Shown here piece by piece: positions 1 to 6,858 of a stretch of DNA of 13,025 bases. The notes beneath the pieces are model-generated. The model saw nothing but the letters and a program-made list of their open reading frames with translations. It made no database searches and was not told where the DNA came from. The stretch's first letter is position 1. Each line of letters starts with the position of its first letter. Source of the DNA: Gammaproteobacteria bacterium (GTDB taxonomy: Bacteria > Pseudomonadota > Gammaproteobacteria > UBA9214); NCBI GenBank assembly GCA_030599705.1, contig JAUVNM010000018.1:1-13025 (forward strand), given 5' to 3'. Made by a program: the position numbers and the translations under genes.

Positions 1-75
1 CCGCTCCAGTTCCTGCACCATGTCGGTACACAGGTGACAGCCGTGACGGATGTAGACGGAAACCCGGGCTGGCAT
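1..75 (-). CDS. Glutaredoxin-like (DUF836-type) protein, N-terminal fragment
   Basis: Only the first 25 residues lie in the window; the gene continues past the left edge. The ATG is at 75-73 on the minus strand and the fragment begins MPARVSVYIRHGCHLCTDMV. A beta strand (VSVYIRH) followed by a C-x-x-C pair (Cys13 and Cys16, C-H-L-C) is the thioredoxin-fold active-site start typical of small glutaredoxin-like proteins. It is the last visible gene of the rpoE-rseABC-mucD run and starts 34 bases after the mucD stop. A small glutaredoxin-family gene after mucD and before lepA is common in Gammaproteobacteria, which supports the call. No good Shine-Dalgarno sequence is visible. The rest of the protein and its partner are not seen, so the exact family is inferred. 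Confidence 0.7.
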   Translation of the reverse strand, partial: MPARVSVYIRHGCHLCTDMVQELER

Positions 76-92
76 ATGTGGCCAGCCAGGCT

Positions 93-108
93 ACCCGGCA
101 TGCCGGGT
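93..108. repeat. 16-bp perfect palindrome between mucD and the glutaredoxin-like gene
   Basis: ACCCGGCATGCCGGGT reads the same on both strands and starts one base after the mucD stop codon on the minus strand. In RNA it can form a 6-bp stem with a CATG loop. The bases after it on the minus strand are not U-rich, so it is not a classical terminator. It may protect the upstream mRNA 3' end or weakly attenuate read-through; this is inference. Confidence 0.5.
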
Positions 109-109
109 G

Positions 110-1543
110 TCAGCCTTCATCGGCGGCCGGCACCTTGATCGCCAGGAAGGTAGGACTGCCGTTACGCTGGACCAGTATGGCCACCGACTTGTTAGCGGGC
201 AATCCCCTGACCAGCTTCTGGAATGCCCCGACATTCTTTACGGGCTTGTTGTCAATACTCAGGATGATATCGCCCTTGCGCACGCCGGCACGGGAAGCCG
301 CGCCATCCACCAGGCGGATTACCACGACGCCCGCATCAACCTCGTGTTCTGCATGCTGCTCATCCGTCATGTCTGCCACACTCAGACCCAGCCGGTTGGT
401 TTTATCAACTGCCGGCTTGTCTGCACTGGCAACACCCGCATCCTCGGGCAACTCGCCAAGCTTCACCTTCAAAACCTTCGTCTTGCGATCACGAATTACG
501 TCAACCGGCACATAAACACCGACCTTGGTGCTGCCAACGATGGGTGGCAGGCTGGCAGAGTCCCTGATTTTCTTGCCGTCGAACATGACGATCACATCAC
601 CCACCTCGATGCCCGCCGCTTTTGCCGGGCTGTCCGGCAGGACCCTGGCAACCAGCGCACCGCGCGGTTGCTTCATGCCGAACGACTCGGCGAGGTCCAG
701 GGTGATGTCCTGGATCAGCACCCCGAGCCAGCCGCGACTGACCCGGCCGGTGGCCTTGAGCTGGTCAGCCACATCCATGGCCACCTCGATTGGTATGGCG
801 AACGACAGTCCCATGTACCCACCGGTACGGCTGTAGATCTGTGAATTCATCCCGACGACCTCCCCTTCCTGGTTAAACAGCGGACCACCCGAGTTGCCCG
901 GATTGATCGCTACATCTGTCTGGATGAAGGGAACATAGTTTTCCCGCGGCAGACTGCGCCCCTTGGCGCTCACAATGCCGGCAGTGGCTGAATAATCGAA
1001 ACCGAAAGGTGAACCGATCGCCAGTACCCACTCACCGACTTCCAGTGAATCCGATTTGCCGATTTTCGCAACCGGCAGATCGGTGGCATCGATCTTCAGC
1101 AGTGCCACGTCACTGCGCTTGTCTGTTCCGATGACCTCGCCGCGCAACTCGCGGCGATCATTCAGCCGCACGATAATTTCGTCCGCATCCTTGACCACGT
1201 GGTAGTTTGTGAGCACGTAGCCGTCTGCCGAGATGATAAAACCGGATCCCAGCGACTTGGCATCGTGATAGCCGGGAGAGCCCTCTTCCTGGTCAAAGAA
1301 ATACTTGAACAGCTCGCCGAACGGGCTGCCTTCCGGCAGGTCCGGTATCTCGAAACCCTCCGGCAGCCCCTGGACCCCGGACTGCACCTTTTGCGTGGTA
1401 CTGATATTGACCACGGCCGGGCCGGCCTTCTTGACCAGTTCGGTAAACCCCGGAAGGTGCCGCGCCTGGACGCTGTGGACAGCGAACATTAGTAACAGGC
1501 CTGTCAACCAGGCATACCCAGAATTTATGCGGGTAATAGTCAT
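110..1543 (-). CDS. mucD: Periplasmic serine protease/chaperone of the Do (DegP/MucD) family
   Basis: A 477-residue HtrA-family protein that degrades or refolds damaged envelope proteins in the periplasm. The N-terminus has a signal peptide ending near Ala27 (VHSVQA, then RHLPGF). The trypsin-like domain holds the catalytic triad His115 (in LTNYHVV), Asp145 (in KRSDVALL) and Ser218 (in INPGNSGGPL). Two PDZ domains follow at about 268-360 and 383-470, the normal DegP/DegQ/MucD layout. The ATG at 1543 is preceded by GGAGAG six bases away. It lies 56 bases after rseC in the sigma-E operon, which matches the Pseudomonas algU-mucABCD order and is why mucD is preferred over degQ. Because sigma-E drives the operon, the protease is probably induced by the stress it relieves. 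DegP or DegQ would be acceptable alternative names. Confidence 0.95.
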   Translation of the reverse strand: MTITRINSGYAWLTGLLLMFAVHSVQARHLPGFTELVKKAGPAVVNISTTQKVQSGVQGLPEGFEIPDLPEGSPFGELFKYFFDQEEGSPGYHDAKSLGSGFIISADGYVLTNYHVVKDADEIIVRLNDRRELRGEVIGTDKRSDVALLKIDATDLPVAKIGKSDSLEVGEWVLAIGSPFGFDYSATAGIVSAKGRSLPRENYVPFIQTDVAINPGNSGGPLFNQEGEVVGMNSQIYSRTGGYMGLSFAIPIEVAMDVADQLKATGRVSRGWLGVLIQDITLDLAESFGMKQPRGALVARVLPDSPAKAAGIEVGDVIVMFDGKKIRDSASLPPIVGSTKVGVYVPVDVIRDRKTKVLKVKLGELPEDAGVASADKPAVDKTNRLGLSVADMTDEQHAEHEVDAGVVVIRLVDGAASRAGVRKGDIILSIDNKPVKNVGAFQKLVRGLPANKSVAILVQRNGSPTFLAIKVPAADEG

Positions 1544-1584
1544 ACGTTTCTCTCCAGATTATTTTTCAAATAAAATACATTCAT

Positions 1585-1598
1585 CCGGCAACCGCCGG
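1585..1598 (-). repeat. Small GC hairpin between rseC and mucD
   Basis: On the minus strand CCGGC-GGTT-GCCGG forms a 5-bp stem with a 4-base loop, two bases after the rseC stop. The sequence after it is AT-rich (TGTATTTTATTTG) but has no clean run of T. It may be a weak attenuator or an mRNA processing point that sets mucD levels apart from rseABC. The stem is short, so the function is uncertain. Confidence 0.3.
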
Positions 1599-1599
1599 G

Positions 1600-2061
1600 C
1601 TACGCGCCAGTTGCCAGCAACTGGCGCAGTAAAACGGGCTGGTAGCGTACATCCCGCTCCGATTTTCTGCCAAAGGACCGCAACCAGGCGAGACCTGCTG
1701 CAAACCCGGCCGCCGCACCCGGGATACTGGCCAGATCGGCAGCCGCCGCAGCGCTCCCGGCAAACAGGTAATAGCCGGCCATGGCACCGGCAAACAGGCC
1801 TGCCAGTGGCACGCAATAGACCGCCAGCGACCCGCGCACCAGCCCGGACTCCGAAATCCCGATCACGACACGATCACCGGCCGCGACCCCGATATTGTTG
1901 ATCACGCGCAGCGGCGCATTGCGCCGGCCCAGTACCTTCGCCAGCACCCGGGTGCCACAGCCGCTGCGGACGGAACAACGGTTGCAACTTGTCTGTGGCT
2001 CGGTTGCTATCCAGGCATACTGGTCGCGCACCTCGACTACCCGCCCGGTTTCCTCAATCAT
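1600..2061 (-). CDS. rseC: RseC/MucC family inner-membrane protein of the sigma-E operon
   Basis: A 153-residue SoxR-reducing/RseC family protein. The N-terminal part carries a Cys cluster, C-x2-C-x5-C (SCNRCSVRSGCG), with the same spacing as E. coli RseC. Two hydrophobic helices follow (about 80-104 and 111-132), ending in a basic cytoplasmic segment. In E. coli RseC has a mild effect on sigma-E and belongs to a family linked to reduction of SoxR with the Rsx complex; the role here is inferred from that. The ATG at 2061 gives MIEETG, close to the family start MIKE; a GTG at 2070 in frame would add three residues. The start overlaps the rseB end by 8 bases, so translation is probably coupled. 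No strong ribosome site is seen for either start. Confidence 0.9.
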   Translation of the reverse strand: MIEETGRVVEVRDQYAWIATEPQTSCNRCSVRSGCGTRVLAKVLGRRNAPLRVINNIGVAAGDRVVIGISESGLVRGSLAVYCVPLAGLFAGAMAGYYLFAGSAAAAADLASIPGAAAGFAAGLAWLRSFGRKSERDVRYQPVLLRQLLATGA

Positions 2062-3022
2062 CCAGCGCACCCGCGCGTGCCGTTACCGACTCGGCCATCA
2101 TTTCCACGGTAATCGCAGGCACTTCCCCGACCACGGTCACCTGGCGGCCGTCGACCACGGTGCCCCAGGCATTCATTGCACCCATGCCGGACAAGCCGGT
2201 AAAGGGATCTGCTCCGGCGGCCCCGGTTTCCACGTAGACCGACACCGTCGCGAGCCCGTCGCTGTAGACCATATGCTCGGTCGCATCGCTATCCGGCCGC
2301 ATGCGTTTCAGCTGGTAATTCGTCAAGCCGAAACCCGCCGGCAGGCGGCGCACGATCCAGCGGGGGCTTGCACCGGCATGCTCCGGCGTAGCCTTGCCGT
2401 CGTCCTGGTGATACCAGGTATAGCCGTCTCCGGTCAGCGAGGGCTGCAACTCCGAATCAGGTATCGGACCACCGATGCCCAGCGAGGTAAACATGACCTG
2501 TTCGATCGGCCGGTTGTCGTTACCCGTGAGATCCGAGCGCAGGATCATCTTGCTGTCCTTGTCGATCCAGAAACGGTAGCCGTAGCGATAGGCATCTTTC
2601 GGGATGATGGCTATAACCCGGGTAAGATAACCGGCGATCCGGTCATCACCGGCAGTTTCGATTCGATAGTATTTTTCCAGGGAATCCAGGTCACGGGGCA
2701 CCATCGGAAAAGGTTTTCGTGGCCGGCTCTGCCCCACCATGACCGTCTTGCTGTCCGGCATGATACAGGTCACGGATTCGTTGTTGCGCAGCACCTCGCG
2801 GGCACTGCCTGTTAATGATACCAGGCGTTCGCGCTCACCCGCGTCTCCCAACTGGTGAATGATGCGCATGGTTTCCAGCTTGTCGTCGTGCAGGTAAACA
2901 AAGGTCCCGTCATAGTCAAGGCCCTGCACGGCGCTGGACATGTCACCCAGCCACTGTCTTGCCGTCTCCTGTGCAATCACAGGGCACGCCGCTGTCAGGA
3001 GCAAAACAGGCAGCCAGCGCAC
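2054..3022 (-). CDS. rseB: Sigma-E factor regulatory protein RseB/MucB
   Basis: Periplasmic regulator that binds the RseA periplasmic domain and shields it from DegS cleavage until envelope stress or lipid signals release it. The mature protein has the two-domain RseB layout: a LolA-like N-terminal domain with LDYDGTFVYLHDDKLETMRIIH, and a C-terminal domain ending in VVGEVPAITVEMMA. I chose the GTG at 3022 (322 residues, start MRWLPVLLLTAACPVIAQ) because AAGGA lies 8 bases upstream and it falls 4 bases after the rseA stop. An earlier GTG at 3043 would add MTARNNA and overlap rseA by 17 bases, but has no ribosome site. Both give a signal peptide cleaved near Ala17 of the short form. The TAAC sequence is a poor lipobox, so a lipoprotein is unlikely. 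Confidence 0.93.
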   Translation of the reverse strand: MRWLPVLLLTAACPVIAQETARQWLGDMSSAVQGLDYDGTFVYLHDDKLETMRIIHQLGDAGERERLVSLTGSAREVLRNNESVTCIMPDSKTVMVGQSRPRKPFPMVPRDLDSLEKYYRIETAGDDRIAGYLTRVIAIIPKDAYRYGYRFWIDKDSKMILRSDLTGNDNRPIEQVMFTSLGIGGPIPDSELQPSLTGDGYTWYHQDDGKATPEHAGASPRWIVRRLPAGFGLTNYQLKRMRPDSDATEHMVYSDGLATVSVYVETGAAGADPFTGLSGMGAMNAWGTVVDGRQVTVVGEVPAITVEMMAESVTARAGALDD

Positions 3023-3026
3023 CGCG

Positions 3027-3587
3027 TTATTCCTTGCTGTCACGGTTCATTTCATGGCTGACGATACGTACATAGGGCAGCATGCCCTGCATGCCGCGGT
3101 TGATGGCGTATTCATTGTGATTGACCAGATAGATATCGAGGTTCTTGTCCGTGCGGGGACGGATTATCGGCTCCAGCGTGGTAGCGGCCCGGATGTAGTC
3201 GGAACTGGATGGCGCGCTTGCCACGGCCGGCAGCGGGACAGCGTCCTCGCGAACAGCTTGCAGGGACAGTACCGCGACCACGGCGACGGAAGCCGCCACC
3301 GCGAGCCCGGCCACCGGCTTCAGCAACGCGGCCAGCCGGTGGCTTGCCGGTATGGCAGTCGTCTGCGCGGACTCATCCATGACAGCCGCCTGTACCCGTG
3401 CAGAAAATGCCGGGTCGATCCGCTCCGGCAACTGGTTCCGCAAGGTGTCGCTGATGAGCTGGTAGCGCGACAGGCGCTGGTGCAGGTCTGCATCACTGCC
3501 GATCCGCTTTGTCAGCAGCGCCTGCTCCGGCCCCGTCAATTCATCATCGACCAGTGCCGACAGTTGTTCATGTAATTTGTCTTTCAT
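3027..3587 (-). CDS. rseA: Anti-sigma-E factor RseA/MucA
   Basis: A 186-residue single-pass inner-membrane protein that holds RpoE inactive. Residues 1-70 form the cytoplasmic anti-sigma domain (MKDKLHEQLSALVDDEL, then RYQLISDTLRNQLP). A single membrane helix spans about 91-111, after a basic stretch. The periplasmic part ends in YLVNHNEYAINRG followed by LPYVRIVSHE, which matches the conserved MucA/RseA C-terminus that RseB contacts. In the known pathway stress leads to sequential cleavage by DegS and RseP and release of RpoE; those proteases are not in this window. The gene starts 19 bases after the rpoE stop, consistent with one transcript and near-equal production of sigma and anti-sigma. 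The Shine-Dalgarno sequence is weak. Confidence 0.95.
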   Translation of the reverse strand: MKDKLHEQLSALVDDELTGPEQALLTKRIGSDADLHQRLSRYQLISDTLRNQLPERIDPAFSARVQAAVMDESAQTTAIPASHRLAALLKPVAGLAVAASVAVVAVLSLQAVREDAVPLPAVASAPSSSDYIRAATTLEPIIRPRTDKNLDIYLVNHNEYAINRGMQGMLPYVRIVSHEMNRDSKE

Positions 3588-3606
3588 AACAATGAACCCG
3601 GTTGAA

Positions 3607-4182
3607 CTATGTAACCAAGGGTTGCAATTTGGTGTCTATTGCATCCCTGGCCCTGAATATCCGCGAACGCACCGTGCCGATGGGACAGTCCATGGCCAGC
3701 GCGATCTCCTCATAACTCATCCCTTCCAGTTCCCGTAACGTAATCGCTGTACGCAGATCATCCGGCAGATCATCGATGGCAGCGGCAATGGTTGCCTGGA
3801 TCTCGTCCCTGAGAAGCAGGTGCTCCGGCGTGTCATACTCCTTCAGACCGGCGGCACCGTCATATTGTTCCGCCTCGCTTGCATCGATGTCACTGCCTGG
3901 CGGGCGCCGGCGCGTGGCCACCAGGTAATTCTTGGCCGTATTGATCGCGATCCGGTACAGCCAGGTATAAAACGCACTGTCGCCGCGGAATCTGCCCACG
4001 GCGCGGTAGGCCTTGATAAAGGCCTCCTGGGCGACATCCATGGCCTCATCCGGGTCGTGGACATAACGGTTTACCAGCTTGATGATCCGGTTCTGGTATT
4101 TAAGGACCAGGATGTCAAAAGCCGCCTTGTCGCCTTCCTGTACCCGCTCAACCAGCGCCTGATCAATCTTGCGTTCACTCAT
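3607..4182 (-). CDS. rpoE: RNA polymerase sigma factor RpoE (AlgU)
   Basis: A 191-residue group 4 sigma factor, the same length as E. coli RpoE. Region 2 covers about 21-90 with DVAQEAFIKAYR (49-60) and YTWLYRIAINTAKNYLVA (72-89). Region 4 covers about 125-185 with a helix-turn-helix MSYEEIALAMDCPIGTVRSR that reads the -35 element. The reading frame is open upstream as far as 4533, but the ATG at 4182 gives MSERKIDQALVERVQ, which matches the family start, and has GGAG five bases upstream. The gene heads the rseABC-mucD operon, so active sigma and its brake are made together. Two promoter-like sequences lie upstream, one of them sigma-E-like and so suggesting self-activation. Confidence 0.97.
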   Translation of the reverse strand: MSERKIDQALVERVQEGDKAAFDILVLKYQNRIIKLVNRYVHDPDEAMDVAQEAFIKAYRAVGRFRGDSAFYTWLYRIAINTAKNYLVATRRRPPGSDIDASEAEQYDGAAGLKEYDTPEHLLLRDEIQATIAAAIDDLPDDLRTAITLRELEGMSYEEIALAMDCPIGTVRSRIFRARDAIDTKLQPLVT

Positions 4183-4227
4183 CGGGGCTCCGTTCCCCGG
4201 CGCCCCGGATCGGGGTGTACCGACCGG

Positions 4228-4254
4228 TGTGACAGCATCAGTAACAAATAGTTC
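4228..4254 (-). promoter_or_regulatory. Putative sigma-E-dependent promoter of rpoE
   Basis: On the minus strand GAACTA (4254-4249) is separated by 16 bases from TCACA (4232-4228). The known RpoE/AlgU consensus is GAACTT, 16-17 bases, then TCTGA. Five of six -35 bases and three of five -10 bases fit. Transcription would start near 4222, about 40 bases before the rpoE ATG. Self-regulation of rpoE is usual in this family, so position and spacing add weight. Confidence 0.5.
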
Positions 4255-4263
4255 GCATACATC

Positions 4264-4277
4264 ATCATAATTATGAT
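4264..4277. repeat. 14-bp perfect palindrome in the rpoE/nadB control region
   Basis: ATCATAATTATGAT is identical on both strands. It contains CATAAT on each strand, so it can supply a -10-like hexamer in both directions, and it is also the shape of a dimeric repressor operator. It sits in an AT-rich island in otherwise GC-rich sequence. No known operator consensus is matched with certainty. Confidence 0.5.
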
Positions 4278-4299
4278 ATTTATCAGTAAGTCCCGGCAA
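4270..4299 (-). promoter_or_regulatory. Putative sigma70 promoter of rpoE
   Basis: On the minus strand TTGCCG (4299-4294) is followed after 18 bases by CATAAT (4275-4270), four of six and five of six matches to the housekeeping consensus. It would start transcription near 4263, upstream of the sigma-E-like promoter, and could provide the basal rpoE supply. The -10 lies inside a 14-bp palindrome, so a regulator could cover it. Confidence 0.45.
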
Positions 4300-4302
4300 A
4301 CA

Positions 4303-4331
4303 CCCCGGGCGCCGGCACCCGGCGCCCGGGG
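4303..4331. repeat. Perfect 13-bp GC-only hairpin upstream of nadB
   Basis: CCCCGGGCGCCGG, then CAC, then its exact reverse complement, all G or C in the stem. It ends 34 bases before the nadB ATG, so if nadB transcription begins upstream it lies in the mRNA leader. Neither side has a clear T run (TGTTTG on the minus side, CAACAGTAA on the plus side), so it is not a standard terminator. It would still be a very stable RNA structure. Confidence 0.6.
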
Positions 4332-4365
4332 CAACAGTAACCATTAAGACCGACAGGCTCAAGCG

Positions 4366-6009
4366 ATGGCACCAGCACAGGCATTCGATGTACTGATCAT
4401 TGGCAGCGGTGCCGCCGGCCTGAGCCTCGCACTCGAGCTGCCACCACAGCTGCAGGTGGCTGTCATTGCCAAGAGCCGCCTGCAGGAGGGTTGCACCCTG
4501 TATGCACAGGGCGGCATCTCGTCCGTCACCCACCCGGAGGATTCATTTGCCGCGCATATCGAGGATACGCTGGATGCCGGTGCCGGGTTGAACAACCCGG
4601 ACGCCGTCCGCTACGCCATCGAGTCCGCGCCCGCTGCCATCAACCAGCTGGTGGATCTCGGAGTCCCGTTCACCCGGCACACGGAAGCGGACCAGACACA
4701 GGAATATCACCTCACCCGTGAAGGCGGCCACTCGATCCGCCGCGTATTGCACTCAGCGGACGCCACCGGCAAGGCCATCGAGGATACCCTGGCAAGCCGG
4801 GCACGGCAGCGTAGCAATATCTCCCTGTTCGAGCAGCATATCGCCGTCGACCTGATTACCGGCACCAGGACAGGACTGGACATCAACCGCTGCCTGGGTG
4901 CCTATGTACTCGATCGCAATCAGAAACACGTCGAGGTTTTTCCGGCACGCTTCGTGGTGCTGGCAACCGGCGGGGCCAGCAAGGTGTACCTGTATACCAG
5001 CAACCCGGACACCTCCAGCGGTGACGGCATCGCCATGGCCTGGCGTGCCGGCTGCCGGGTCGCGAACATGGAATTCAATCAGTTTCACCCGACCTGCCTG
5101 TACCACCCGAAGGCCAAGTCCTTCCTGGTATCGGAGGCGGTCCGGGGCGAAGGCGGCCGGCTGCTGCTGCCCGACGGCGAACCGTTCATGCGGCGCTTCG
5201 ATCCGCGTGGTGACCTGGCGCCACGGGACATCGTGGCCCGCGCCATCGACCACGAGATGAAACGCCTGGGTCTGGAATACGTCCTGCTGGATATCAGTCA
5301 CCGGCCGGCGCCGTTTATCAGGGAACATTTCCCGACCATCCATGCCCGCTGCCGGGAACTGGGTTACGACATGACCATGGAGCCGATACCCGTGGTCCCG
5401 GCCGCGCACTATACCTGCGGCGGCGTGATGACCGACCTGCGGGCGCGCACCGATATCCCCGGTCTGTATGCCATTGGCGAGGTCGCCTGTACCGGGATGC
5501 ACGGCGCCAACCGCATGGCCAGCAACTCGCTGCTGGAATGCGTGGTGTTTGCCCACGCCGCGAGCCAGGACATCATTGCGCAACTGGATGCGGTGCCGGC
5601 ACCGCCCCCGTTAGCGGCATGGGATGAATCCCGGGTGCGCGATTCCGACGAGGAAGTCGTGGTCAGCCACAACTGGGACGAACTGCGGCGTTGCATGTGG
5701 AACTACGTCGGCATTGTGCGCACCAGCAAACGGCTGCAACGCGCCGCCCGGCGCGTGCAACTGCTGCTACAGGAAATCCAGGAGTATTACAGCAACTTCA
5801 CCATCTCCGGAGACCTGCTGGAACTGCGCAACCTGGCGCAGGTTGCCGAGCTGATTATCCGCTCGGCCCAGCAACGCAAGGAAAGTCGCGGTCTGCATTA
5901 CACGCTGGATTACCCGGAAGCGGATACCAGCAAACCGCCAGTGGATACCGTGCTGGTCCCTGACACCCTGCAGGAAGCAGCAGCCGTCAGGCAACAATCC
6001 GGTCAGTAA
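4366..6009 (+). CDS. nadB: L-aspartate oxidase
   Basis: FAD enzyme that oxidises L-aspartate to iminoaspartate, the first step of NAD synthesis, working with quinolinate synthase NadA (not in this window). The 547 residues match the family size. The N-terminal FAD-binding loop is GSGAAGLSLAL (13-23). The substrate domain carries REGGHS (118-123), EFNQFHPTCLY (236-246), the active-site region LAPRDIVARA (284-293, Arg287) and HYTCGG (348-353). The second FAD motif is YAIGEVACTGMHGANRMASN (368-387). The C-terminal helical domain shared with succinate dehydrogenase flavoproteins follows. The ATG at 4366 gives the normal start, with only a weak AGG upstream. Lying divergent from rpoE is the same arrangement as in E. 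coli. The 3' end overlaps acyP by 7 bases on the other strand. Confidence 0.97.
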   Translation: MAPAQAFDVLIIGSGAAGLSLALELPPQLQVAVIAKSRLQEGCTLYAQGGISSVTHPEDSFAAHIEDTLDAGAGLNNPDAVRYAIESAPAAINQLVDLGVPFTRHTEADQTQEYHLTREGGHSIRRVLHSADATGKAIEDTLASRARQRSNISLFEQHIAVDLITGTRTGLDINRCLGAYVLDRNQKHVEVFPARFVVLATGGASKVYLYTSNPDTSSGDGIAMAWRAGCRVANMEFNQFHPTCLYHPKAKSFLVSEAVRGEGGRLLLPDGEPFMRRFDPRGDLAPRDIVARAIDHEMKRLGLEYVLLDISHRPAPFIREHFPTIHARCRELGYDMTMEPIPVVPAAHYTCGGVMTDLRARTDIPGLYAIGEVACTGMHGANRMASNSLLECVVFAHAASQDIIAQLDAVPAPPPLAAWDESRVRDSDEEVVVSHNWDELRRCMWNYVGIVRTSKRLQRAARRVQLLLQEIQEYYSNFTISGDLLELRNLAQVAELIIRSAQQRKESRGLHYTLDYPEADTSKPPVDTVLVPDTLQEAAAVRQQSGQ

Positions 6010-6269
6010 GGCAGGAAGGTAGCCGGCGGGGTTTCATCATCCGGACGGCAGCTGACCTCACGCACCTGCGCGGCCGGAGGACCCTGTGCCAGCCAGTCAC
6101 ACAACTGCTGCACGGCCACATCGGCTCCGCAGGCCAGTACCTCGACGCGGCCATCGGGCAGGTTGCGGGCATAGCCACTTACGCCCAGTTGCCGTGCCTG
6201 CTCACGTGTGGAGGCCCTGAAAAACACACCCTGTACCCGGCCGGAAACATAGCAGCGCCTGCAGGACAT
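6003..6269 (-). CDS. acyP: Acylphosphatase
   Basis: An 88-residue acylphosphatase that hydrolyses carboxyl-phosphate bonds in small acyl phosphates. The two signature segments are present: VSGRVQGVFFRAST (8-21) with the catalytic Arg18, and GYARNLPDGRVEV (32-44) with the catalytic Asn36. Length is normal for the family. The gene begins 15 bases after the stop of the TlpA-like gene on the same strand, so the two are probably co-transcribed. No Shine-Dalgarno sequence precedes the ATG; instead CTCCTCC, its complement, is found there, so translation may rely on coupling to the upstream gene. Its last 7 bases overlap the 3' end of nadB, which runs the other way. The cellular role of bacterial acylphosphatases is generally unclear. 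Confidence 0.93.
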   Translation of the reverse strand: MSCRRCYVSGRVQGVFFRASTREQARQLGVSGYARNLPDGRVEVLACGADVAVQQLCDWLAQGPPAAQVREVSCRPDDETPPATFLPY

Positions 6270-6284
6270 CCAGGGAGGAGTTTG

Positions 6285-6815
6285 CTAGCGGGTCGTGGCA
6301 GCGAGTTCGATTGGAACGGGGACCGGGACGGGCGCTGCCTGTGCAGTGCCCAGTTGCGTGCGCTTGCGTTCCAGGAACGCCTCGAGTGCTACGCTGGTAA
6401 TCGGTCCTTCCTGGCGCGCAACACGTTCACCGGTGGGGGAGATGATGTAGGTGGTCGGCAGGCCCATGACCGGACCCAGTTCCGTCCTCGGCACCGGCGC
6501 CATACGCAGCACCGGATAGGACATGAAATGACTGTCAACGAAATCCACCAGGAAGTCCTCGTTGACTTCTTCGAAACTCACGCCCAGGACCACGGCATCC
6601 GTGTCCTTGTGCTTCTCGTGAAATTCAACCAGGTCAGGGATTTCATCAAGGCACGGTGGACACCAGGTGGCCCAGTAGTTAACGATGACCCACTTGCCGC
6701 GATAATCTGACAGGGATACCTTGTTACCGTTGATATCGGGCAAGGTGAAATCGACTTCATCTGCGCCAACCGCGGCACAGGAAAACAATCCGACCAACAA
6801 GAAAACCAAACGCAT
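6285..6815 (-). CDS. TlpA/ResA-like periplasmic thiol-disulfide protein
   Basis: A 176-residue secreted thioredoxin-fold protein. The signal peptide is MRLVFLLVGLFSCAAVGA with cleavage expected after Ala18. The mature part has the AhpC/TSA-Redoxin start DFTLPDINGNKVSLSDYRGK, then VNYWATWCPPCLDEIP with the redox pair Cys52 and Cys55, and the conserved cis-proline region GLPTTYIIS. The C-terminus ends in a Pro/Val repeat (APVPVPVPIE), which is unusual but probably a flexible tail. The frame is open back to 6902, but the ATG at 6815 begins a signal peptide and has AGGAG six bases upstream, so it is preferred. It probably reduces a disulfide in a periplasmic partner such as an apocytochrome, but no partner gene is nearby and the substrate is not known. 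Confidence 0.88.
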   Translation of the reverse strand: MRLVFLLVGLFSCAAVGADEVDFTLPDINGNKVSLSDYRGKWVIVNYWATWCPPCLDEIPDLVEFHEKHKDTDAVVLGVSFEEVNEDFLVDFVDSHFMSYPVLRMAPVPRTELGPVMGLPTTYIISPTGERVARQEGPITSVALEAFLERKRTQLGTAQAAPVPVPVPIELAATTR

Positions 6816-6858
6816 TACCGGCTCCTGGATACGACCCTTTAGGATACAGATCCTGCAA

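Noticed and set aside
107..844. Plus-strand open frame (245 codons) opposite mucD
   Set aside because: Shadow of the mucD coding sequence, without motifs or a good start.
1895..2815. Long plus-strand open frame (306 codons) opposite rseB and rseC
   Set aside because: The opposite strand has two well-recognised genes; the translation has no family features.
2954..3022. RseB as a lipoprotein because of TAAC in the signal peptide
   Set aside because: The -3 position is Thr and not Leu/Val/Ile, and a normal cleavage site after PVIA is present; the family is soluble periplasmic.
4252..4280. nadB promoter TTCGCA, 17 bases, GATATT on the plus strand
   Set aside because: Only four of six matches in each hexamer; too weak to annotate, though the position would fit.
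4753..5583. Long minus-strand open frame (276 codons) opposite nadB
   Set aside because: It lies fully inside a clear nadB, has no recognisable domain, and long antisense frames are common in GC-rich coding DNA.
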